Part shown: one piece after another, positions 41,237-49,106 of the stretch
Layout of the letters: every line of letters begins with the position of its first letter
Position numbering within the stretch: the stretch's first letter is position 1
Assembly (NCBI RefSeq): GCF_006715055.1
Contig: NZ_VFMN01000001.1
Location: forward strand, 1 to 64,000
Reading direction: 5' to 3'
From: Lapillicoccus jejuensis
GTDB taxonomy: Bacteria > Actinomycetota > Actinomycetes > Actinomycetales > Dermatophilaceae
DNA length: 64,000 nucleotides
Made by a program: the position numbers and the translations under genes
The notes under the pieces: model-generated
Told to the model about the DNA's origin: nothing
Database searches by the model: none
What the model saw: the letters and a program-made list of their open reading frames with translations, nothing else

Positions 41237-42271
41237 TCAGGGGACGAGGATGGCGCGGCCCCGGACCTGACCGTTGTCCAGGTCCGTGATGGCCTGCTGG
41301 AAGTCGTCGAGCGCGTACTTCTGCGTGTGCAGGGTGACGGCGCCCGTGGCCGCGAGGGCCATGAGGTCCTGCAGGTCGTTGTAGGAGCCGACGAGGTTGC
41401 CAAGGACGTTCTTCTCGGTCGAGACCAGGTCGATGGTCGGGACGTCGACGTTCTCGCCGTAGCCGACGACGAGGTAGTCGCCCGCCTGCCGGGTCATGTC
41501 GATGCCCTTCTTGGTCGAGCCGTTCTCGCCGACGAAGTCGACGACGACCTCGGCGCCGAACCCGCCGGTGAGGTCGAGCACCGTCTCGACCTCGTGGCCG
41601 TCGCCGAGGACGCCCTCGTCGGCGCCGATCGACTTGGCCAGCTCGAGCGCGGCCGGGTGGCGGTCGACGACGACGAGCCGCGCCGGCGACAGGGCCTTGA
41701 TGACCTGGATCCCGATGTGCCCCAGGCCTCCCGCGCCAATCATCACGACGGTGTCGCGCGGGGTGAGGCGCTTGGCCGCCTTCGCCGCCGCGTGGTAGGC
41801 GGTGAGGCCCGCGTCGGCGAGGGCCGCGACGTCGGCAGGCTCGAGGCTGTCGTCGATCTTGACGACCGAGCGCGCCGAGGTGAGCAGGTACTCGGCGTAC
41901 CCGCCGTTCGTGCTGATTCCCGGGAAGGCGTTGTTCTCGCAGTGCACGTCGTCGCCCGACCGGCACGCGCGGCACAGGCCGCAGGTGATGAGCGGGTGGA
42001 GGATGACCTTGTCACCCTCACGCACGTTGGTCACGGCGGAGCCGACCTGGTGCACCCAGCCGGCGTTCTCGTGACCGATCGTGTAGGGCAGCTGGACCTG
42101 CGACTTCTCGGCCCACTGGCCTTCGAGGATGTGCAGGTCGGTGCGGCAGACGCCGGCGCCGCCGATCTTGACGACGACGTCCCACGGTCCGGTCGCCTCG
42201 GGGACGGGCAGCTCGGCCATCTTGAGGTCCTGGTGGTAGCCCACGACCTGGACGGCGCGCATGGTGCTCAT
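41237..42271 (-). CDS. Zinc-dependent (MDR) alcohol dehydrogenase
   Basis: A 344-residue medium-chain dehydrogenase. The catalytic zinc ligands are seen as Cys in GVCRTDLHI, the GHENAGWV His-Glu pair and a later Asp region; the structural zinc cluster is CGLCRACRSGDDVHC. The NAD(P) fold shows GAGGLGHIGIQVIKAL followed by VVVDRHP, where the acidic residue suggests NAD. The protein resembles the secondary-alcohol dehydrogenases that lie beside propane/acetone monooxygenases, which turn 2-propanol into acetone. ATG 42271 has AAGGAG nine bases upstream, and the preceding DUF59 gene ends inside that interval. This family assignment is firm; the substrate is inferred from neighbours. Confidence 0.9.
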   Translation of the reverse strand: MSTMRAVQVVGYHQDLKMAELPVPEATGPWDVVVKIGGAGVCRTDLHILEGQWAEKSQVQLPYTIGHENAGWVHQVGSAVTNVREGDKVILHPLITCGLCRACRSGDDVHCENNAFPGISTNGGYAEYLLTSARSVVKIDDSLEPADVAALADAGLTAYHAAAKAAKRLTPRDTVVMIGAGGLGHIGIQVIKALSPARLVVVDRHPAALELAKSIGADEGVLGDGHEVETVLDLTGGFGAEVVVDFVGENGSTKKGIDMTRQAGDYLVVGYGENVDVPTIDLVSTEKNVLGNLVGSYNDLQDLMALAATGAVTLHTQKYALDDFQQAITDLDNGQVRGRAILVP

Positions 42272-42274
42272 CGG

Positions 42275-43075
42275 TCAGCTCTCCTTGACTGTCAGGGGAA
42301 GAAGGGTGTGCTGGTCGGCCGGTTCGATGCCGTCCAGGCGCACGGCCTGGTCGGCGCCGGACCCGTCGTAGCGGGTGCGCAGCAGGCCGCGGCAGAAGTG
42401 CGCGTTGCCGTCGATGGAGATCCGCGTCGACCGGGCCCGCCGCAGCGCCAGGGGGATCTGCTCGGGCGTGTAGCCGTTGCCCTCGTGGTCGACCATGACG
42501 ACCGCGGTGGGGCTGGTCGACAGGCCGAGGGCGGCGCGCCGGCGCAGCAGGGCGTCGGTGTGCCGGCCGGTGGGCAGGTCCCGCAGCCGTACGTCGCCGA
42601 GGCGCGCCTCCTCGAGGGAGGCGTCGGCGCGCAGCAGCTCGGTGAGGCAGCGCTCCATCGCGGCGGTGTGCGCCTTGCGGCGGAAGGTCCACCGCAGCTC
42701 CTCGAGGTCGTGCTCGGCCTCGTGCTTGAACGTGCCCTTGTAGCCCGCGTCGGCGGCGAGGCCGGCGTTGATGAGGTCGGAGTCGTGGTGGTCGTCAAGC
42801 TCGACGACGACCCGCTCCACCCCGTCGAGGGCGGTGACGACGTCCTTGGCGTCGGAGGCCATGAGGTAGGCGAAGTTCGGCGAGCAGAACGACGTCGGCA
42901 GCCGCAGGTGGATGGTCACCTCCGCGTCGGTGACGTGCACCGAGCGGACGAAGCCGAGGTCGGTGATCGGCTCGTCGAGCTCGGGGTCGAGGACGACGCC
43001 CAGCGCCCGCCGGACGTCGTCCTCCCCCACCGCCGCCAGTGACTCCGACTGCTGTCGGGTGGCGAGTGCGGTCAT
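42275..43075 (-). CDS. DUF59 (MIP18-like) iron-sulfur assembly-type protein
   Basis: A 266-residue protein with an N-terminal DUF59 domain (EDDVRRALGVVLDPELDEPITDLGFVRSVHVTDAEVTIHLRLPTSFCSPNFAYLM). The Asp-Pro-Glu turn and the single Cys in TSFCSPNF are the conserved points. The long C-terminal extension (RWTFRRKAHTAAMERCLTELL, RDLPTGRHTDALLRRRAALGL, NAHFCRGLLRTRYDG) is peculiar to the form that sits beside bacterial binuclear-iron monooxygenases, where it may help metal loading. It lies three bases from both the amidohydrolase and the dehydrogenase, clearly in one operon. Its role is inferred from DUF59 and context. Confidence 0.85.
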   Translation of the reverse strand: MTALATRQQSESLAAVGEDDVRRALGVVLDPELDEPITDLGFVRSVHVTDAEVTIHLRLPTSFCSPNFAYLMASDAKDVVTALDGVERVVVELDDHHDSDLINAGLAADAGYKGTFKHEAEHDLEELRWTFRRKAHTAAMERCLTELLRADASLEEARLGDVRLRDLPTGRHTDALLRRRAALGLSTSPTAVVMVDHEGNGYTPEQIPLALRRARSTRISIDGNAHFCRGLLRTRYDGSGADQAVRLDGIEPADQHTLLPLTVKES

Positions 43076-43078
43076 CGC

Positions 43079-44122
43079 TCAGACCGTCGCCAGGTCCGCC
43101 GCCGCGGGCTCGCGCGGGCCGGTCGCGGTCTCGTCCGCCTCCGGCAGGCGCAGGTGCTCGGGCACGTCGAGGCCGTACATCTTGGCCGCGTTGAGGCCGA
43201 GGATCTTCTTCTTGGTGTCCGTGCCGATGGGCGCGTACTCCGTCATGTCCTCGGGGATCTGGAAGTCGACGAACTTCTCGACGAGCCACTTCGGCGTCCA
43301 GATGGCGTAGTCGCTGGAGAAGAAGAGGCGGTCCTCCCCGACCCAGTAGAGCAGCTCGCCCATGATCTGGGCGAAGTAGCGCGGGCGGGTGTGGATGAAC
43401 GGCATGGCGACCGCGAGACCGCCGTAGACGTTGGGCTCCTGCGTGGCGATCCAGCAGTAGTCCTCCAGACGCGGCAGGCCGACGTGCTCGACGATGAAGT
43501 TGAGGTCGGTGAAGTCGGTGGCCACGTGGTCGATGTCAGCGACGTCGAACGCGTCACGGTCCAGCGGGCGGATGGTCGGGCCCTTGTGGATGTGGATGTT
43601 GGTGATGCCGAGCTTGCGGCACTCCTCGAAGTACTTGTAGGCCCACGGGTCGGTGAGCTTCCACCCGCGCGACTCGCCGTGCCACTCCGCGGTGTAGAGC
43701 TTGACGCCCTTGAAGCCCATCTTCTCGTGGTCCGCGCGCAGCTGGTCCAGGCCCTGCTCGCCGTTGCGCGGGTCGAAGTGGTGGTTGTAGGTCAGCTTGC
43801 CCGGGTTGGCCTTGGCGAGCTCGAACGCCTCCTCGGTCTGCCCGAAGCCGTTGTTGTAGAACTCACCGAGGTGGGCCGGCTGGAAGATCGCGTGGTCGAC
43901 GTAGCCGTCCTCGAAGAGGTCCTTCATGAGGCGCTGACCGCCCTGGTAGAGGTACTCGTCGTAGCCCCACACCTCGCTCTCGGGCGAAAGGTTGCGGTGG
44001 TAGTCGTAGAAGCAGTCGATGAACTGCTTGCCGTGGATGTTGCGCTGGTTCTCGGGCCGAGCGTCCCAGAGCGCGATGTGCGCGTCGACGATGTAGTAGC
44101 TCTCGCCGTCCTTGGTGTACAT
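43079..44122 (-). CDS. Amidohydrolase-family protein of propane/acetone-oxidation gene clusters
   Basis: A 347-residue metal-dependent hydrolase of the amidohydrolase-2 (decarboxylase-like) type. The start YTKDGESYYIVDAHIALWDARPEN contains the VDAHI motif, where the usual HxH is H-I-A, so the first metal site is altered. Further parts are FQPAHLGEFYNNGFG, NHHFDPRNGEQGLDQL, KGVKLYTAEW, IHIHKGPTI, FIVEHVGLPRLEDYCWIA and LFFSSDYAIWTPK (the late metal-binding Asp). Homologues occur directly downstream of propane or acetone monooxygenase genes. ATG 44122 has AAGGAG six bases upstream; the ATG at 44128 overlaps that site. It heads a leftward operon with DUF59 and the dehydrogenase. Confidence 0.88.
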   Translation of the reverse strand: MYTKDGESYYIVDAHIALWDARPENQRNIHGKQFIDCFYDYHRNLSPESEVWGYDEYLYQGGQRLMKDLFEDGYVDHAIFQPAHLGEFYNNGFGQTEEAFELAKANPGKLTYNHHFDPRNGEQGLDQLRADHEKMGFKGVKLYTAEWHGESRGWKLTDPWAYKYFEECRKLGITNIHIHKGPTIRPLDRDAFDVADIDHVATDFTDLNFIVEHVGLPRLEDYCWIATQEPNVYGGLAVAMPFIHTRPRYFAQIMGELLYWVGEDRLFFSSDYAIWTPKWLVEKFVDFQIPEDMTEYAPIGTDTKKKILGLNAAKMYGLDVPEHLRLPEADETATGPREPAAADLATV

Positions 44123-44202
44123 CCCCATCTCCTTCTCGCGACGCCGTCGTCGCGGTCAAGAGCGACCGTACGGAGCCCTGGCCTGGCGCCCCAGTCAGCA
44201 CG

Positions 44203-44219
44203 CGTCTCAGTCTGAGACG
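44203..44219. promoter_or_regulatory. Palindromic operator candidate before the amidohydrolase operon
   Basis: Perfect 8-bp arms CGTCTCAG and CTGAGACG around a central T, 81 bp upstream of the leftward amidohydrolase start. Fis-type GAF regulators often bind such inverted repeats at alcohol and alkane oxidation promoters; linking this site to any regulator is inference. Confidence 0.45.
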
Positions 44220-44292
44220 GCTCCCTAACCCCGGTCTAAGCCCGCCGTGACGAAGTTTTCTTCGGGCCTGGGCGGTCACCGCACCGGCCAGG

Positions 44293-46022
44293 TCATCTGG
44301 AGCGGGCAGCCTCGGCGAGTTTGGGAATCTCGCGACGCAGACTCTTGTACGAAGTCGGGAGCGCTGTGGCACCGAGGCCTGCGATTGCAGGGAGGAGGAC
44401 TTCTTGCCGCTTGATCGCGCTCGACTTATCGACGAGCAACTTCTTGGTGGACCTGTCTGCCTCCGGCACGCCTAGCTGATCGAGCATCCGAGTTCTCGGA
44501 GTGGAGGCGTTCACGAGGTCAACTTCCAGCGACCACATGAAGCTGAAGAAACCCAGAGGGATGAGAGCTCTCATGGCATCGCTCGGATGGGCCGAGAGGT
44601 CGTCGATGATCTTCTTGCCAAGGTTTCCCTTTGGCAGTACCTCCTTGAGTAGGCATCCGGCTTGCAGGGTGGAGCCAAACTGCGGGAACCCTCTGCTGTC
44701 GAGGCTATTCTTTCGTTCCCCATTCTTGTAGGGCAGGAAATAGTCGCGGTCGACTACGAAAGCCGCCTCAATCTGGAGGCCCCGCAATAGGTGAAACATG
44801 TAGTCGATACTGGTAACCCCATCCAGGGGAACGACGCTGATTCCGAGTTGGTCCGGTGGGGTTCCAGCGTCAACCAGGAGTCGCTCCACGACGACTGCGT
44901 CGACCGGTCCCTCGGTTACAACAACAAAGTCCGCGAACAGGAACTCAGAATTCCTTCGCCGGTGGAACTTGTAGTACCGCTCGCGGTCGAGCTGGTGATC
45001 GACAAAGAACGTCCGACTGATCTGGGAAATGCGTACTTCGAGCTCCCGCTTCTTACTCGTGGTCCGCTTGCACATCACGACGTGCTCGTGGTCCAGCGTG
45101 TCGACGATGGTGGGCGAGTGCGTCGTGAAAACGACCTGTAGGTCGAGCGCTGAGAGGTTGCGCATGAGTTGCTGCTGTGCCTGTGGGTGGAGGTTCTGTT
45201 CAGGTTCCTCCAGGCCGAGGAGGTAGGTGGTGCTCTCAAGTTCCGCCAAGTACGCGTATAGGGCGAACACGGCCATGCTTTGGGTCCCACTGCCGCTGTC
45301 GGACAACGGGATCGACTGCCCGCCCTCCTTGACCGTGAGCGCCAGGTTCTGCAACAGGAGGCGGTAGTCGGGCGGGATCGAGTAAGTCAGCTCGAAGGAG
45401 AAGGGGCCGTCGAGCGGGGCGATCGACCGGAGTTGCTTCTCCAACCCCGCGAGTGACTTCTCGCGAAGCCGCGTAGCCACCTGGGCGATCTCCGGGCTTC
45501 GGCGGTCGCGTTGACTGTGGTTGCTGACCCACTCCTCGACAGCCCGCTCCAGGAGGCCGCCGGCGGGATCATGCGCGACCTCGTGGTCACGGCGGATTGG
45601 CACGAGGGCTAGGTGATGTGTTGGCGAAGAGTGTCCTGGAAACTTGGCACAGTCTCCCACTTGCCACCCTTCCATACCTGCCATATCGGCTTGCGCTGGT
45701 ACTTCAGGCGGCCGCGAAATTCGCCGGTTCCTACAACAATGGGCAGCAGTGTTTCTGGCGGGAGGCCAGCGATCGTGACTTCGATGATCGACTGTGTACT
45801 CGTCGAGTAGCGGTGCCACCCAGCCTCGAACGCTTGGCGCTCTGAATCAAAATTGAAGAAGGCGTTAAGCGCCCGCAGAACCGAAGATTTGCCGGCCCCG
45901 TTCTGACCAACGAGCGCGACCGTGCTGCCGAGTTCGATCTCGGCGGCGCCTATCGCCCGGAACTTCTCGATCTTAAGGCGGGTAACTCGCACCTTCATCC
46001 GCTCCGGAGAAGCGGCCGTCAC
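44293..46022 (-). pseudogene. OLD-family ATPase/TOPRIM nuclease, split by a frameshift
   Basis: Last gene of the defence operon. The first part (45609-46022) has the AAA/ABC start VRVTRLKIEKFRAIGAAEIELGSTVALVGQNGAGKSSVLRALNAFF with an intact Walker A, and stops at 45609. Coding continues in another frame from about 45620 to 44293 with SDSGSGTQSMAVFALYAYLAEL (signature), YLLGLEEPEQNLHPQAQ (Walker B), VVFTTHSPTIVD, and a TOPRIM domain FVVVTEGPVDAVVVERLL. Together they give a full OLD endonuclease of about 575 residues. One indel near 45615 explains the break. The start GTG 46022 overlaps the res stop by four bases; ATG 45998 is an alternative. OLD proteins often act in phage defence. Confidence 0.75.
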
Positions 46023-49000
46023 CCCGCCACCAACTGCATCAGTTCGGTGTAGTCACTGACGACGTCGTACTTCACGTCTTCGTGCTCGGCCTTCTCGTTG
46101 AGGGACGCAAAGAACTTGCGCGCGCACTCGATCTTGGCGTTTTCCACCCCTCTAAGCTGCAGGGTGGACATGGAGCCCTTGGTCTCGGCGACGAAGTAGA
46201 CGTGCTTGATCTTCGTGGTGTCGTCGCGAAAGGCGATGGCCCAGTCGGGGTTGTAGTCGCCGACGGGGGTCGGAATGAAGAAGCCGCGCGGCAACTTTGA
46301 GTAGACAACTACCTCGTCGCTGATGTCGAGCTTCTCCACGAACGACCGTTCGATCTTGGAGTCGGTGACGACGTACTCATAGACGCTCTTCTTCAGCTTG
46401 TCCCCTGCTTTTGACAGATCCTTGGCCGTCTGGCTCTCAGTGAAGATCGACGAGTCGTAGCGGTTGTCGAGGGGGTCGTAGGTCAGGTGCTCGACGATGA
46501 CAGTGGCCTTCTGCTCATTGATGAGCCGGGCGGCTTCGGTGATGAACTGCTCAGGGTTTTGCTTGAACTTCGCGAACGTGCCCGGGTTGACGCCGGTGAG
46601 GATCGCCGCGCAGGTGCGACGGGTGAGCTGGGTCTTCTCCGCGATCTCCCCGAGAAGGTCGTACTTGACGGTAGATCCCGCTGAGACGGCCAAGTGCTCC
46701 ACCTTCGCCTCTGACACCCTGAACCCGGTCCCGGCCTCGAGCTTCTCCACATCCATTCCCACGACCTGCTTGCCTGCCTCGACGAGATACTGCATGACCG
46801 TCACGTTGAGTGACTTGTCGAGCGTGTGGATGCAGTTGTTGATGAGCTCTGCTGAGTCGAACTCGACCTGGTATACGGCCTTGTGGTTGATCCGGCCCCA
46901 CAGTTCCTGGAACTCGCGCTTCTTAAAGTTCGCCTCGTTGAACGGGATCTTCTTCGGCTTGCGGCCGTCGGTCGGCTTGGGTACGTCGAGATAGAGGGCA
47001 TCGACCAGCGGCCAGACGAAGTCGATCACCGGCTTGAGAGCTTCGGAGGTGGGCCTGGCGAGCACTCCTTCGGTGCGGGCGTCCTTGTATGCCTGAGTCA
47101 CCAGGCCGTCGTCGTCGATGTAATCGTGACGGATCAGGTGGTTGTAGAGAGCCTGCGCGAGCCCCTTCTCCAGCACCCTCATCGAGCCGTCTTCGAGCTT
47201 GATCTGCTTGCCGGTGAAATAGTCAACGCTCGCCTTGCGTGGGCGGGCCGACAGCGACTCGATGATCTCCTTCTGCAGGGCGACGACGAAGTCGGTGTAC
47301 GACTCGTCGGTTACGACTGTCAGCTCGTTGATGTCGTGGACGTTGACTGGGTTGTCCATCCGCTCACCGTGCTGGTCGACCGACAGGCGCAGGCCTCGGC
47401 CGATCTCCTGTCGCCGTGTGGTGGTGTTGTCGCTCTTCTTGAGCATGCCCATGACAAAGACGTTCGGGTTGTCCCAGCCCTCCCGCAGCGCTGAGTGTGA
47501 CCAGATGAACCGCACGGGCTCCTCGAACGACAGCAGCCGCTCCTTGTTCTTCAGGATCAGGTCGTAAGCGTCGACGTCGTCCGACTGGCCTGCAAAGTCA
47601 CCGCGCGCGGCGATCTTGCCGTCGACAGAGTGGCCGGTCCTCTTGTCGATCGAAAAGTAGCCCTCGTGGGTCGACCGAGTCGGAATAGCCTTTACGTGCT
47701 GGCGGTACCGCTCGGCCGCCTCATCGAGGTCCAGTTGGCCAAGGTAGTCGGCGAGCACCGATTCGTACTCGTCCTCGAACACACGGGCGTATTCGCCGAG
47801 GGTGTCTTCGCGCTCGTAGTCGCGGTACTTGGCAACCTCATCGATGAAGAAGAGCGACAGTGTCTTGATACCCTGCGCGAAGAGCTCGCGCTCTTTGTCG
47901 ATGTGGGTGCGGATCACCTCACGGATCTGGATGCGACGCTTTTGATCATCTGCGACGTCCTCGGTGACCTCGCCCGCGCCGATGATGTGGCCGTCGCTTA
48001 ACTCGATGATGTCGCGGTTCGCGTCGACGTTACGGACGAACAGGCCCTTGTAGGCCTCGATGCCTCCGGAGATGTCGTGCAGGTTCATGCCCTGGCTCAG
48101 CCGCTTGACCTGCCGCTTGATCCCTTGGGCGGTCTGTACCTCCAGCTCCACGCGCGCCTTCGGGAAGTCCGTCCCCTTGCCGACCTCGAGCCCGTCCACG
48201 TAGAGGTAGGCGGAACTGCCGGCCAGATGCTTGACGGTGATGCCCCGCACAGCGATCTTCTTAACGAGCTTCTGGTTGTATGCGTCGACCGCGTCGAGCC
48301 GGTGCACCTTGGTGCGCTCGATTCTGTGGGTCGCCGAGTAGCGCAGCGCGAACAGAGCGTTGAACAGCCCGAGCGCCTCCAGCGACTTGGATGGCTTCTT
48401 GGCGTCGCCTTCGATCTTCTGGGGTTCGTCGATGATGAGGATCGGCCGGTTGGCGGCGATCACGTCGATGGGCCTGCGGGACTGGAAGTCGTCGAGCACC
48501 TCGTAGATGCGTCGGGCGTCTTTGCCGGTAGCGTTAAACGCCTGCATGTTGATGATCATGACCTGTACGCCGGAGTCGGAGGAGAACCGCTCCACCTCCT
48601 GCAGCCGCGAGGAGTTGTACACGAACGTGCGCGGCTTGGTGCCGTAGAGCTGCTGGAAGTGGTCGGCTGTGATGTCAAAGGACTTCATCACTCCCTCGCG
48701 GATCGCGATCGACGGCACGACCACGATGTACTTCGACCACCCGTACCGCTTGTGCAACTCCATGATGGTTTTGATGTACACATAGGTCTTGCCGGTGCCG
48801 GTCTCCATCTCGATGTCTAGGTTGATCGACGCTGCGGAATTCTTTACTGGGTCCTTGAGGTCCTTCGACGGCGTCAGTCCGCGGGCCTGCTGGGTGGCAT
48901 GCACATTGGTCAGTAGCTGCGGCGTTGTAAGCGCGATCTCCGCATTGCGAAGTCCCGCGTCTTCCAATAGCGTCGGTGCCGAGTGCTTGCCAGGGTCGAT

Positions 49001-49102
49001 GCGGTACGACACACCGTCGGCAAACGGCTGGCCAGAGAAAACATCGACCACGGCATCGACGGCCTCGGTCTGATACTGCTGGACCTTGAACTGGAGCTTC
49101 AT
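46019..49102 (-). CDS. res: Type III restriction enzyme helicase-nuclease subunit (Res)
   Basis: A 1,027-residue protein. The SF2 motor has Walker A METGTGKT (99-106), the DEPQ box (225-228), RYSATHRIERTK, a helicase C part with IWSHSALREGWDNPNVFVMGML and TTRRQEIGRGLRLSVD. The C-terminal nuclease shows GDYNPDWAIAF...HVYFVAETKG, a PD-(E)xK site near residues 955-985. This is the standard Res architecture, which together with Mod cuts DNA at a distance from two head-to-head unmethylated sites. ATG 49102 begins the conserved VQQYQTEAV start. It lies four bases after the mod stop and overlaps the OLD gene by four. Codon usage has more A/T-ending codons than surrounding genes. Confidence 0.92.
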   Translation of the reverse strand: MKLQFKVQQYQTEAVDAVVDVFSGQPFADGVSYRIDPGKHSAPTLLEDAGLRNAEIALTTPQLLTNVHATQQARGLTPSKDLKDPVKNSAASINLDIEMETGTGKTYVYIKTIMELHKRYGWSKYIVVVPSIAIREGVMKSFDITADHFQQLYGTKPRTFVYNSSRLQEVERFSSDSGVQVMIINMQAFNATGKDARRIYEVLDDFQSRRPIDVIAANRPILIIDEPQKIEGDAKKPSKSLEALGLFNALFALRYSATHRIERTKVHRLDAVDAYNQKLVKKIAVRGITVKHLAGSSAYLYVDGLEVGKGTDFPKARVELEVQTAQGIKRQVKRLSQGMNLHDISGGIEAYKGLFVRNVDANRDIIELSDGHIIGAGEVTEDVADDQKRRIQIREVIRTHIDKERELFAQGIKTLSLFFIDEVAKYRDYEREDTLGEYARVFEDEYESVLADYLGQLDLDEAAERYRQHVKAIPTRSTHEGYFSIDKRTGHSVDGKIAARGDFAGQSDDVDAYDLILKNKERLLSFEEPVRFIWSHSALREGWDNPNVFVMGMLKKSDNTTTRRQEIGRGLRLSVDQHGERMDNPVNVHDINELTVVTDESYTDFVVALQKEIIESLSARPRKASVDYFTGKQIKLEDGSMRVLEKGLAQALYNHLIRHDYIDDDGLVTQAYKDARTEGVLARPTSEALKPVIDFVWPLVDALYLDVPKPTDGRKPKKIPFNEANFKKREFQELWGRINHKAVYQVEFDSAELINNCIHTLDKSLNVTVMQYLVEAGKQVVGMDVEKLEAGTGFRVSEAKVEHLAVSAGSTVKYDLLGEIAEKTQLTRRTCAAILTGVNPGTFAKFKQNPEQFITEAARLINEQKATVIVEHLTYDPLDNRYDSSIFTESQTAKDLSKAGDKLKKSVYEYVVTDSKIERSFVEKLDISDEVVVYSKLPRGFFIPTPVGDYNPDWAIAFRDDTTKIKHVYFVAETKGSMSTLQLRGVENAKIECARKFFASLNEKAEHEDVKYDVVSDYTELMQLVAG

Positions 49103-49106
49103 TGGG

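Noticed and set aside
13756-46022. Gabija-like pair (OLD nuclease plus UvrD helicase)
   Set aside because: The OLD gene and the UvrD-like helicase are 29 kb apart and belong to different operons.
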